A DNA stretch of 33,590 bases, taken from positions 1 to 33,590 of the forward strand of contig JADIMO010000114.1 of assembly GCA_017694755.1 (NCBI GenBank). The letters are read 5' to 3'. How positions within the stretch are numbered: position 1 is the stretch's first letter; each line of letters begins with the position of its first letter. Source of the stretch: Candidatus Cryptobacteroides merdavium. GTDB taxonomy: Bacteria > Bacteroidota > Bacteroidia > Bacteroidales > UBA932. Position numbers and translations under genes: made by a program. Of this stretch, positions 16,321-24,027 are shown one piece after another. The notes beneath the pieces are model-generated. The model did not search any database. It was not told the DNA's origin and saw nothing but the letters and a program-made list of their open reading frames with translations.

Positions 16321-17478
16321 ATGAAAGAAACCACTTCGGCTGCATATCCGGATTCAAAGCCACATTATGAACTTCTTGACGGACTGAGGGGCGTGGCTGC
16401 CCTGATGGTGATGTTCTACCACATAGGCGAGGGGTTCGCGACCAGTCCGGTCGACCAGCATGTCAATCACGGATATCTGGCGGTGGACTTCTTTTTCATC
16501 CTGTCCGGATTTGTGATAGGATATGCATATGATGACAGGTGGAAGACTTCGCTGAACCTGAAGAATTTCTTCAAACGGCGCCTCATAAGGCTGCATCCCA
16601 TGGTCATCATGGGGGCCATTCTCGGCGCAGCGGCATACTGCATACAGGGAAGGGTGCAGTGGGACGGCACGCAGGTGCCCGTGACAATGGTGCTGATCGC
16701 GCTGCTGCTGAACCTCTTCCTGCTTCCGGTAGTGCCCGGGACGGGGGCGGATGTGAGGGGCAACAATGAAATGTTCCCGCTCAACGGGCCCAACTGGTCA
16801 CTCTTTTTCGAATATATAGGCAACATCCTCTATGCGCTCATCATCAGGAAGATGCCGACGAAGGCCCTGAGCGTGCTCGTGTCAGTTGCAGGCCTGGGGC
16901 TCGGAGCATTCGCTGTCTGCAATCTTTCCGGCTTCGGCCATCTCGGCGTGGGCTGGTCCATGACGGACTGGAACCTGCTCGGCGGCTTTCTCAGGCTCAT
17001 GTTCTCATTTTCAATAGGCCTGCTGATGTCCCGCGTATTCAGGCCGGTCAATATCAGGGGAGCATTCTGGATATGCAGCGCCATCGTCTGCGTGCTGCTT
17101 GCCCTGCCGCACATCGGCGGAGGAGAAAAGCTTTGGCTGAACGGGCTTTACGAGGCTGTCTGCACGATATTCATTTTCCCTGCCATCGTCTGGCTGGGCG
17201 CATCCGGGAAAACCACCGACAAGGCGACATCCAGGGTATGCAAATTCCTCGGCGACATCTCCTACCCTGTCTATGTGGTACACTACCCTCTCATGTACCT
17301 GTTCTATGCATGGCTCTGGAGCGGTCCGGAGAAGATACCTTTCTCCCAGGCATGGCCTGTCGCCGCAGCCGTCATCATCGGCAGCATCATCCTCGCCTGG
17401 CTCTGCCTGAAATTCTATGACGAGCCACTGAGAAAATGGCTCGGTGAGAAGTTTCTGAAGAAACACACAAGGTCCTGA
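16321..17478 (+). CDS. Acyltransferase family 3 integral membrane protein (OafA/YrhL-like)
   Basis: A 385-residue polytopic membrane protein from the ATG at 16321; an in-frame ATG at 16264 would add 19 polar residues. I prefer the inner start because the family usually begins close to its first motif, here HYELLDGLRGVAALMVMFYH, with the conserved His at its end. Further motifs are YLAVDFFFILSGFVIGYAYD and FFKRRLIRLHPM, followed by about ten hydrophobic segments, including SLFFEYIGNILYALI and ISYPVYVVHYPLMYLFYAWL. These proteins transfer acyl groups, often acetyl, to sugars of surface glycans. The target here is unknown. It follows the Crp/Fnr gene by about 100 nt and has its own predicted -7 box and a candidate operator, so it may be controlled by that regulator. 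Confidence 0.88.
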   Translation: MKETTSAAYPDSKPHYELLDGLRGVAALMVMFYHIGEGFATSPVDQHVNHGYLAVDFFFILSGFVIGYAYDDRWKTSLNLKNFFKRRLIRLHPMVIMGAILGAAAYCIQGRVQWDGTQVPVTMVLIALLLNLFLLPVVPGTGADVRGNNEMFPLNGPNWSLFFEYIGNILYALIIRKMPTKALSVLVSVAGLGLGAFAVCNLSGFGHLGVGWSMTDWNLLGGFLRLMFSFSIGLLMSRVFRPVNIRGAFWICSAIVCVLLALPHIGGGEKLWLNGLYEAVCTIFIFPAIVWLGASGKTTDKATSRVCKFLGDISYPVYVVHYPLMYLFYAWLWSGPEKIPFSQAWPVAAAVIIGSIILAWLCLKFYDEPLRKWLGEKFLKKHTRS

Positions 17479-17489
17479 TGCATTTGCGG

Positions 17490-17522
17490 ATATTTGCGGT
17501 TGAAATCCTTGACCGCAAATAT
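17490..17522 (+). terminator. Stem-loop after the acyltransferase gene
   Basis: ATATTTGCGGT (17490-17500) pairs perfectly over 11 bp with ACCGCAAATAT (17512-17522) around an 11-nt loop. It starts 12 nt after the stop codon. There is no U run after it, so it may act as a 3' hairpin rather than a strong intrinsic terminator. An extra direct copy of ATTTGCGG precedes it at 17482-17489. Confidence 0.5.
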
Positions 17523-17613
17523 GCCGGCTCACCATCAGCCAATCTGAACATACAGCCGTCAGAAAAACCCCAGGAATTTTTACAAAAAACTGCAGGGTTA
17601 CGGTGATTTTATG

Positions 17614-17621
17614 TAATTTTG
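17614..17621 (+). promoter_or_regulatory. -7 box upstream of the metallo-beta-lactamase-fold gene
   Basis: TAATTTTG matches TAnnTTTG. The predicted start near 17627 leaves a leader of about 40 nt before the ATG at 17668. No clear -33 element is seen. Confidence 0.4.
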
Positions 17622-17667
17622 TCTGATTGCAGAACAGGGAACAGAAAAATCAAAAACAGATTCCAAG

Positions 17668-18360
17668 ATGCTTCAGATAAAGAATTTCTATTTCAATGCA
17701 CTGCACGAATGCTGCAGTGTGGCATGGGACGGGACAGGCGAATGTGTCATCATAGACCCTGGATTCTACACGCCCGCAGAAAGGGACGAACTGAAAAGGT
17801 TCATAGAGGACAACAGGCTGAAGCCGGTGAAGATACTGCTTACCCACGCCCATTTCGACCATATATTCGGACTCAAGGAATGTGCGGAAATGCTCAGGGT
17901 GCCGGTGTATATGGACCCGGCCGACAGGGGAACCCTTGAAAATGCGGGATATTTCTGCAGGATGTTCGGATTCGACACGCCGGCCACGGATGTGAAGACA
18001 GAAGACATCCACGACGGGGACATCATCAGGTTCGGGAACACTGAATTTGAAGTGCTTTCCACTCCGGGACACACTCCGGGAGGGGTCTGCTTCTATGACC
18101 GGGCGGACAAGGTGCTTTTCAGCGGAGACACCCTCTTCGCCGGGGCGATCGGCCGTACAGACCATCCGGGTGGAGACTATGACCTGCTGATTGACGGCAT
18201 TTTCAAAAAACTGACCGTACTGGACGGGGATGTTACGGTGATTCCGGGGCACGGACCGCACACCACCATCACTGACGAACGCACGAAGAACCCGTTCCTC
18301 CAGCCATTCAACGAGCCGTATGAAGATTATCAGGACGAGGCCGCTCCGGACAAGGAGTGA
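17668..18360 (+). CDS. Metallo-beta-lactamase-fold hydrolase (glyoxalase II-like)
   Basis: A 230-residue cytoplasmic hydrolase. The metal-binding motif THAHFDH is at 59-65, followed by His135 (STPGHTPGG), the bridging Asp154 (FSGDTLF) and His195 (VIPGHGPHT), so both metal sites look complete. The GRTDHPGGDY region resembles the hydroxyacylglutathione hydrolase-like branch common in anaerobes that lack glutathione. It probably hydrolyses a thioester, but the substrate is unknown. Its stop is 25 nt before the uvrA ATG, so the two are likely cotranscribed. The C-terminus ends in an acidic tail. Confidence 0.88.
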   Translation: MLQIKNFYFNALHECCSVAWDGTGECVIIDPGFYTPAERDELKRFIEDNRLKPVKILLTHAHFDHIFGLKECAEMLRVPVYMDPADRGTLENAGYFCRMFGFDTPATDVKTEDIHDGDIIRFGNTEFEVLSTPGHTPGGVCFYDRADKVLFSGDTLFAGAIGRTDHPGGDYDLLIDGIFKKLTVLDGDVTVIPGHGPHTTITDERTKNPFLQPFNEPYEDYQDEAAPDKE

Positions 18361-18385
18361 CCGGAGGAATGAATGAGAGCAGAAA

Positions 18386-21214
18386 ATGGACAGGAAAAAG
18401 GAATACATAGACATAGCCGGGGCAAATGTCCACAATCTCAAGAATGTGTCGCTGTCGATTCCGAGGAATGAATTTGTGGTGATCACCGGGCTGAGCGGGA
18501 GCGGGAAATCATCCCTTGCCTTCGACACCATATATGCTGAAGGGCAGAGGAGGTACATGGACACGCTTTCCGCATACGCAAAGCAGTTCATGGGCATTCT
18601 GGAAAAGCCTGATGTGGAAAGCATCACCGGACTGAGCCCCATCATTGCCATAGAACAGAAGACCACAGGCAACAACCCGAGGTCCACTGTCGGCACCATA
18701 ACCGAAATTTATGATTTTCTGAGGCTTCTTTACGCCAAGGCATCCACGGCATATTCCCCTGCCACGGGAAAGCCGATGGTCAGATACACCGACGAGCAGA
18801 TTGTCTCCCTGATAATGGACAATTACAGGGAGCGCAAATGCCTGCTTCTCGCTCCTCTCGTAAAAGGCCGCAAGGGACATTACAAGGAACTTTTCGACCA
18901 GCTCAGAAGAAGAGGCTACACGCAGGCACGCATCGACGGCGAGATCCTTGACCTCTCCACAGTGACTGTTCTCGACCGCTACAAGCCGCATTTCGTGGAA
19001 CTGGTGGTGGACAAGCTGAAGCCGACAGCCCGTGACGAAAAACGCATCAAGGACTCGGTGTATACGGCCCTGAATCTCGGGAAAGGCTCGCTTGCCGTCA
19101 TGGACATGGAAAGCGGGGAACTCCAGCATTATTCCAAGCATCTGGTCTGCCCGGACACGGGACTTTCCCTCGCCGAACCCGCCCCGCATTCATTCTCATT
19201 CAATTCCCCGCAGGGGTATTGTCCTCACTGCAAGGGACTCGGAATGATTGTGGATGTCAATATTGATTCCATAATTCCCGACAGGAAAATATCAATCGCC
19301 GACGGGGGCATCCTTCCCCTCGGGAAAATGCGGCAGACGCGGAAATACGACATTGTACGGTCAATAGCAAGGAAGTACGGATTCTCGCTCCATGACCCCA
19401 TTGAAGACCTGGGCGAAGAGGTGATTTCCCTTCTGATATTCGGCTCCGATGAGCTGTACCGCATCGGGGAAGGGTCTTCGTCAGAAATGGTGAGCTATCC
19501 CGGCATTGTGGACGACATTTCCGACAAGATTGTCTGCCCGGTGTGCAACGGCACCAGGCTCAACAAGGAGACCAATTATTTCAAGATAGACGGAAAGACC
19601 ATTTCCGAAGTGTCCGCGATGGAGATTTCAGCCCTGAAGGAATGGCTGGACTCCCTTGACGGGAAATTCAACGAAAGGGAAAAGACCATAGCCAGGGACA
19701 TCCTGAAGGAGCTCCGGGAAAGGGTTTCATTCCTGCTCGGCGTCGGTCTCGAATACCTGTCCCTCGACAGGGCGACCGCTTCGCTCTCAGGAGGAGAAAG
19801 CCAGCGCATCAGGCTTGCAACACAGATAGGTTCAAAGCTCGTGAATGTGCTCTACATCCTGGACGAGCCAAGCATCGGGCTGCACCAGAGGGACAACAGG
19901 AAGCTCATCGCCTCCCTGAAGGAACTCCGTGACGAAGGCAACTCGGTCATGGTCGTGGAGCACGATGCGGAAACGATGCTCTCTGCCGACTGGCTTGTAG
20001 ATGTCGGGCCGGGAGCGGGGGCAAACGGAGGCAGGATCTGCCTGAGCGCACCTGTAGACATGCTTCTGGACAGCACCCGTGGGGCAACGGAAGGGACTGG
20101 CTGCGATGAGGACACCAGAAGGCACTGCATCATCGGAGAGTCCGTCACCCTCGATTACCTCACCGGAAAAAGGAAGATAGAAATCCCGTCCAGACGCAGG
20201 ACAGGCAACGGCCTTACGCTCGGACTGCGCGGAGCGAGGGGAAACAATCTGAAAAATGTGGACATAGACTTCCCTCTCGGGATGTTCATAGGCATAAGCG
20301 GGGTCAGCGGAAGCGGAAAATCCTCCCTCATCAACGAGACCCTGATGCCGATTCTGAAAAACAAGTTCTACAACGCCAGGATGCAGCCACTGCCATACGG
20401 CAGCATCGTGGGTGTGGAGAACATCGACAAGCTGATAGAAATCGACCAGAGCCCCATCGGAAGGACACCGAGGAGCAATCCTGCCACATTCACAGGGGTC
20501 TTCAACGACATAAGGACACTGTTCGAATCCACGCCTGACGCAAAGGTGCGCGGATTCAAGGCCGGAAGATTCTCCTTCAATGTGCCGGGAGGGCGCTGTG
20601 AAGAATGCAAGGGAGCCGGCATCAAGGTCATAGAGATGAACTTCCTGCCTTCCGTCAATGTGGTCTGCAAGGAATGCCGTGGAAGGCGGTACAAGGACGA
20701 TACCCTTGCCGTGAAATACAAAGGGAAGAACATCAACGACGTGCTGGAGATGCCGATCAGCGAAGCATACGGATTTTTCAGCAACATCCCTTCCATCAGC
20801 CAGAAGCTGAAGGCCCTCGTGGAAGTCGGGCTCGGATATGTGAAGCTCGGACAGTCGGCGGTGACCCTTTCCGGAGGAGAGAGCCAGAGGATGAAGCTCG
20901 CTGCGGAACTGGCAAGGAAGAGCACCGGCAACACCCTCTACATTCTGGACGAGCCGACCACCGGACTGCATTTCGAGGACATAAAGATTCTTCTCGGTGT
21001 GCTCCAGCAGCTCGTGGAGCAAGGCAATACCGTAATAATCATCGAACACAACCTCGATGTGCTCAAGTCCGTGGACTGGCTTTTCGACATGGGTCCTGAA
21101 GGCGGCAAGAAAGGCGGCACCATTGTTGCTCAAGGCACGCCGGAACAGCTCGCTGAAGACCCGGCCTCCGTCACCGGACCGTTCCTGAAGGAGGTACTGG
21201 AACAGGGAGTATGA
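18386..21214 (+). CDS. uvrA: Excinuclease ABC subunit A
   Basis: A 942-residue UvrA of normal length. It has two ABC ATPase halves: Walker A GLSGSGKSS at 35-43 and GVSGSGKSS in the second half, ABC signatures LSGGESQRIRLA and LSGGESQRMKLA, and Walker B ILDEPSIGLH and ILDEPTTGLH. Together with UvrB it scans DNA for bulky damage in nucleotide excision repair. Zinc-module cysteines are seen as CPVC in the first half and CEEC...CKEC in the second. The first zinc module reads C255-P-D-T258 ... C279-P-H-C282, so one of the four usual cysteines is a threonine. It is preceded by the hydrolase gene and followed by a hairpin at 21228-21263. uvrB and uvrC are not in the window. Confidence 0.97.
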   Translation: MDRKKEYIDIAGANVHNLKNVSLSIPRNEFVVITGLSGSGKSSLAFDTIYAEGQRRYMDTLSAYAKQFMGILEKPDVESITGLSPIIAIEQKTTGNNPRSTVGTITEIYDFLRLLYAKASTAYSPATGKPMVRYTDEQIVSLIMDNYRERKCLLLAPLVKGRKGHYKELFDQLRRRGYTQARIDGEILDLSTVTVLDRYKPHFVELVVDKLKPTARDEKRIKDSVYTALNLGKGSLAVMDMESGELQHYSKHLVCPDTGLSLAEPAPHSFSFNSPQGYCPHCKGLGMIVDVNIDSIIPDRKISIADGGILPLGKMRQTRKYDIVRSIARKYGFSLHDPIEDLGEEVISLLIFGSDELYRIGEGSSSEMVSYPGIVDDISDKIVCPVCNGTRLNKETNYFKIDGKTISEVSAMEISALKEWLDSLDGKFNEREKTIARDILKELRERVSFLLGVGLEYLSLDRATASLSGGESQRIRLATQIGSKLVNVLYILDEPSIGLHQRDNRKLIASLKELRDEGNSVMVVEHDAETMLSADWLVDVGPGAGANGGRICLSAPVDMLLDSTRGATEGTGCDEDTRRHCIIGESVTLDYLTGKRKIEIPSRRRTGNGLTLGLRGARGNNLKNVDIDFPLGMFIGISGVSGSGKSSLINETLMPILKNKFYNARMQPLPYGSIVGVENIDKLIEIDQSPIGRTPRSNPATFTGVFNDIRTLFESTPDAKVRGFKAGRFSFNVPGGRCEECKGAGIKVIEMNFLPSVNVVCKECRGRRYKDDTLAVKYKGKNINDVLEMPISEAYGFFSNIPSISQKLKALVEVGLGYVKLGQSAVTLSGGESQRMKLAAELARKSTGNTLYILDEPTTGLHFEDIKILLGVLQQLVEQGNTVIIIEHNLDVLKSVDWLFDMGPEGGKKGGTIVAQGTPEQLAEDPASVTGPFLKEVLEQGV

Positions 21215-21227
21215 TAAATTAATGTGA

Positions 21228-21263
21228 GTCCGATGAAATTTAATTCATTGAATTTCATCGGAC
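21228..21263 (+). terminator. Stem-loop after uvrA
   Basis: GTCCGATGAAATT (21228-21240) and AATTTCATCGGAC (21251-21263) pair perfectly over 13 bp around a 10-nt loop, 13 nt after the uvrA stop. No U tract follows directly. It is also the first member of the stem-loop cluster that fills this spacer. Confidence 0.55.
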
Positions 21264-21276
21264 AACCGCTTAAGGA

Positions 21277-21457
21277 GCAGGACTTGTCCTGCGACAGTCC
21301 TCCCGGAGAGGGAGGAATAAGGTGGGCGACGCCCCTTAATAAGGGGCTGTCGCGAAGCGACTGGGGATTAAGACAAATGGATTTCGAAGAAATCCTTAAC
21401 GACGGTTCGACGAATTCCTTGGGAGCGAGCATTATAAATTCGTCGAACTGACGTTAA
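21277..21457. repeat. Cluster of stem-loops between uvrA and the nucleoside kinase gene
   Basis: Six inverted repeats follow one another in a gene-free spacer: GCAGGAC/GTCCTGC (21277-21292), CCTCCC/GGGAGG (21299-21315), GCCCCTT/AAGGGGC (21331-21347), GTCGC/GCGAC (21349-21361), GGATTTC/GAAATCC (21379-21395), and GTTCGACGAATT/AATTCGTCGAAC (21405-21416 with 21437-21448). The last is flanked by TTAACG/CGTTAA at 21396-21401 and 21452-21457. The spacer is open on both strands by chance but encodes nothing recognisable. It looks like a dispersed palindromic intergenic element. Confidence 0.7.
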
Positions 21458-21468
21458 ATTTAAAAATA

Positions 21469-23184
21469 ATGGAAGAGATAAGGATTTTCTGCGAGAACGA
21501 CAGGAGTTTCCACAATGTGAAGCTCGGGACTCCCCTTTCGGAACTTTCTGAACAGATATGCAGCACCGTATTTGACGACAAGAACAATGTCGAACTGCCT
21601 GTACTCGCCGCGCTGGTGGACCATCAGCTGAAGGAACTCGAATTCAAGGCAAGGGTTTCCCATCAGGTGGAGTTCATCGGCTACAACCATCCGGACGGAC
21701 GCAGGACATATGTCCGGTCACTCTGCTTTGTGCTGCAGAACGCCGTCAGGGAACTCTATCCCGACAAGGTACTTGCCATAGAATACTCTCTCCCGAGCGG
21801 CCTCTACTGCGAACTCAGGGCAACCAAGGCCATGGAAGACGGACATCCGGATGTTTATTACATCACAGACAATGAACTGGATGGACTGAAATGCAAAATG
21901 CAGGAAATCATAGACGCTGACCTTCCCTTCCATAAACTGAAGATGAACTTCGATGAAGCAGGAAAGCTCTTCCTCTCCAACAACCAGCCGGACAAGGCCG
22001 AACTGCTGAAATCAATCGGAAAATTCACATACAGCGTATACACCCTCGGCGGACAGACGGATACCTTCTACGGTCCGCTTGTCCCGTCCACCGGCTACCT
22101 GAAGGTATTTGACATAATGGGCTTCAACAACGGTTTCTGCCTGCAGTACCCTGCCGAAGGCAATGTCAGCAAGGTGATGCCGATGAAAAGGCAGTCAAAG
22201 ATAGCCGCCACACTGAAGGAATATGCCGACTGGTGCTCCATCATGAAGGTGCGCGGAGCCGGCACGCTCAACAAGACCATTTCGGAAGGCGGGGCAGTCA
22301 AGCTCATAAACATCGCGGAAGCTCTTCACGAAAGGAAATATGCTGACATAGCCGACCAGATTTACGCCCGAAGGGACAAGGTAAAGATAGTATTCATCGC
22401 CGGCCCGTCAAGCAGCGGGAAGACATCATCTTCAAAGAGATTGGCCATCCAGTGCAAGGTTCTCGGACTCAATCCGAAAGTCATAGAGCTGGACAATTAT
22501 TTCGTGGACAGGGAGCAGACCCCCAAGGACGAAAACGGGGAATATGACTTCGAGGCTCTCGGCGCAATGGACCTCGATTTCCTCAGCACCCAGCTCAATG
22601 CGCTCCTGTCGGGAGAGCGGGTGGAACTGCCGAGATTCGACTTCAAGGAAGGGTGCAGGCATTTCGCGGGCGACTTCATGCAGCTGGAAGAGAACGACAT
22701 ACTCATCATGGAAGGCATCCACGCCCTCAACCCTGCGATGACTCCGGCAGTGGACAATTCCAGGATATTCAGGGTCTATGTATCCGCCCTCACATCCCTT
22801 CCGCTTGATGAGAACAACAACATATCCACCTCCGACAACCGCCTTCTCCGCCGCATGGTACGCGACAACCGTGTCCGCGGCATCACGCCGGAAGGCACCA
22901 TCATGAGGTGGCACAGCGTCCGCCGGGGCGAAAACCGCAACATCTTCCCGTTCCAGGAAAATGCCGATGCTGTCTTCAACTCAGCCCTGATTTTCGAGCT
23001 CCCTATGCTGAAATATTATGCAGACCCGCTCCTGAGGCGCATCCCGCCCCACTCTCCGGCCTATACGGAAGCCATCCGCCTCCTGAAGTTCCTGGAGTAT
23101 GTGGTAGCCCTCTCCCCCGACGAAATCGCCGCCATCCCTCCGACATCCATCATGCGCGAGTTCATCGGCGGCCAGTCACTCTGA
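21469..23184 (+). CDS. Nucleoside kinase (TGS-like / ThrRS-SAD-like / uridine-kinase fusion)
   Basis: A 571-residue cytoplasmic protein of the large nucleoside kinase type found in Bacteroidota. Residues 1-70 resemble a TGS-like domain. Residues of about 75-270 resemble the second additional domain of threonyl-tRNA synthetase, but the HxxxH metal motif is not evident. The C-terminal half is a uridine-kinase/phosphoribulokinase P-loop domain with Walker A GPSSSGKTSSSKR from about 312, VIELDNYFVDREQTP (catalytic Asp region), DILIMEGIHALNP and RLLRRMVRDNRVRG. It should phosphorylate a nucleoside or a related sugar with ATP. Substrate specificity is uncertain. The start ATG follows the stem-loop cluster; no clear TAnnTTTG box is seen just upstream. 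Confidence 0.88.
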   Translation: MEEIRIFCENDRSFHNVKLGTPLSELSEQICSTVFDDKNNVELPVLAALVDHQLKELEFKARVSHQVEFIGYNHPDGRRTYVRSLCFVLQNAVRELYPDKVLAIEYSLPSGLYCELRATKAMEDGHPDVYYITDNELDGLKCKMQEIIDADLPFHKLKMNFDEAGKLFLSNNQPDKAELLKSIGKFTYSVYTLGGQTDTFYGPLVPSTGYLKVFDIMGFNNGFCLQYPAEGNVSKVMPMKRQSKIAATLKEYADWCSIMKVRGAGTLNKTISEGGAVKLINIAEALHERKYADIADQIYARRDKVKIVFIAGPSSSGKTSSSKRLAIQCKVLGLNPKVIELDNYFVDREQTPKDENGEYDFEALGAMDLDFLSTQLNALLSGERVELPRFDFKEGCRHFAGDFMQLEENDILIMEGIHALNPAMTPAVDNSRIFRVYVSALTSLPLDENNNISTSDNRLLRRMVRDNRVRGITPEGTIMRWHSVRRGENRNIFPFQENADAVFNSALIFELPMLKYYADPLLRRIPPHSPAYTEAIRLLKFLEYVVALSPDEIAAIPPTSIMREFIGGQSL

Positions 23185-23185
23185 C

Positions 23186-23232
23186 GGAAAACGCACCTTT
23201 TTGGGGTGATTTTTTATAGGAAAACGCACCTT
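23186..23232. repeat. Pair of 14-nt direct repeats in the kinase/deoxyribosyltransferase spacer
   Basis: ggaaaacgcacctt occurs at 23186-23199 and again at 23219-23232, 33 nt apart. The first copy supplies one arm of a small CACC/GGTG hairpin followed by a T6 run. The pair fills most of the 70-nt spacer. Confidence 0.65.
23194..23215 (+). terminator. Weak rho-independent terminator after the nucleoside kinase gene
   Basis: CACC (23194-23197 region) can pair with GGTG just downstream, giving a short stem around a T-rich loop, followed by atttttta. The stem is only 4-5 bp but the T tract is good. Partial read-through into the next gene is likely. Confidence 0.35.
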
Positions 23233-23254
23233 CCACAAACATAAATAACTGATA

Positions 23255-23773
23255 ATGAAAATAATCGTATTTTTGATGGCGGCGATGATGGCCTGCGGGA
23301 CAGTCTGCGCCCAGGAAAGGGAAACATATATGATGAGGCCGCATGAGGAGCTGCCGGTGGCGGACACGGCCGGATTCACGAAGATTTTCCTTGCGGGGAC
23401 CATTGACATGGGCAACAGCAGGGACTGGCAGGCTGAACTTCTGGAACATTTTTCCGACAAGGACGGGAAATACCTGCTTTTCAATCCGCGGCAGGAAAAC
23501 TGGAACGGCGGCAAGGACGGGGAAATGGACTATCAGGTGAATTGGGAACTCGACCATCTCGAACAGGCAGACATCATCATAATGTACATCATCGGCTCCA
23601 GCAAATCCCCGATCACCCTCCTCGAAATGGGACTGCATGCCCGTTCAGGCAAGCTCATAGTAGCCTGCGAACCTGATTTCTACAGATACGACAATGTGCG
23701 CATAACCTGCGCATACTACGGCATCCCCCTCTATTCCAGCCTTGAAGAACTCCTGGAAGCATCCGGACTGTAA
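23255..23773 (+). CDS. Exported nucleoside 2-deoxyribosyltransferase-like protein
   Basis: A 172-residue protein. The first 20 residues (MKIIVFLMAAMMACGTVCAQ) form a signal peptide with a likely cleavage after VCA; a lipoprotein signal at Cys14 is a weaker alternative. Residues of about 41-170 match the nucleoside 2-deoxyribosyltransferase-like fold: KIFLAGTIDMGNSRDWQAEL, then LEQADIIIMYI and SPITLLEMGLHARSGK. Glu124 in TLLEMG corresponds to the nucleophile of true deoxyribosyltransferases. Family relatives usually lack a signal peptide, so export is unusual. It lies 70 nt downstream of the nucleoside kinase gene, which fits a nucleoside-related role. Activity is inferred from the fold only. 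Confidence 0.78.
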   Translation: MKIIVFLMAAMMACGTVCAQERETYMMRPHEELPVADTAGFTKIFLAGTIDMGNSRDWQAELLEHFSDKDGKYLLFNPRQENWNGGKDGEMDYQVNWELDHLEQADIIIMYIIGSSKSPITLLEMGLHARSGKLIVACEPDFYRYDNVRITCAYYGIPLYSSLEELLEASGL

Positions 23774-23783
23774 GAATCCGGGG

Positions 23784-23836
23784 CATCTTTTCCAATCCCG
23801 GACATCTTTTCCCAGTCCGAATACCTTTGCCGGACT
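23784..23836. repeat. Imperfect tandem repeat and small hairpin after the deoxyribosyltransferase-like gene
   Basis: catcttttccaatcccg (23784-23800) and catcttttcccagtccg (23803-23819) match at 14 of 17 positions with a 19-nt period. AGTCCG (23814-23819) can pair with CGGACT (23831-23836). The structure may serve as a weak 3' terminator for the upstream gene. Confidence 0.4.
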
Positions 23837-23938
23837 CTACAGCATGTTGAGAAGGCGGAAGAACTGGGAGGCGTGGTAGCCGTCGGCGAGGCCATGGTTA
23901 AGATGGACGGACATAAAAAACCGGGGGAAGCCACCAAA
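23837..23938 (-). pseudogene. C-terminal remnant of a chloramphenicol acetyltransferase-like gene
   Basis: The minus strand encodes MSVHLNHGLADGYHASQFF followed by RLLNML and a TAG stop at 23837-23839. This is the catalytic C-terminal block of the CAT family (consensus PVSVHVHHALADGYHVGQF), with His in the expected HxxxDG position. Only about 25-30 codons remain. Reading further upstream, the frame runs into the stem of the terminator at 23944-23978 and no CAT-like sequence continues. I read it as the tail of a deleted gene. It is too short to be functional. The remnant is separated from rnfA by the terminator. Confidence 0.6.
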
Positions 23939-23943
23939 AGGAA

Positions 23944-23978
23944 ACGGGGATGACTTTCGCTTCTGAAGTCATCCCCGT
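23944..23978. terminator. Strong hairpin terminator after the rnf operon
   Basis: ACGGGGATGACTT (23944-23956) and AAGTCATCCCCGT (23966-23978) pair perfectly over 13 bp with a 9-nt loop. In the minus-strand transcript it is followed by UUUCCUUUU. It begins 49 nt after the rnfA stop codon. It probably ends the rnf transcript and could also stop plus-strand transcription from the left. Confidence 0.75.
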
Positions 23979-24027
23979 ATTCCATTCATGTCAGGAGAGT
24001 TCTGCTCTCTCCAATCAGTGCCGGATG

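Noticed and set aside
17650..18699. 349-codon minus-strand frame over the hydrolase gene and the start of uvrA
   Set aside because: Antisense to two genes with intact catalytic motifs; the translation has no recognisable domain.
19832..21133. 433-codon minus-strand frame inside uvrA
   Set aside because: It is the shadow of a GC-rich, codon-biased gene; it has no family motif and lies fully antisense to a clear UvrA.
21228..21457. CRISPR array
   Set aside because: The repeats are inverted and all different; there is no constant direct repeat with regular spacers and no cas gene.
23731..23985. 84-codon minus-strand frame over the CAT-like relic
   Set aside because: It is in a different frame from the CAT-like block and its translation shows no motif.
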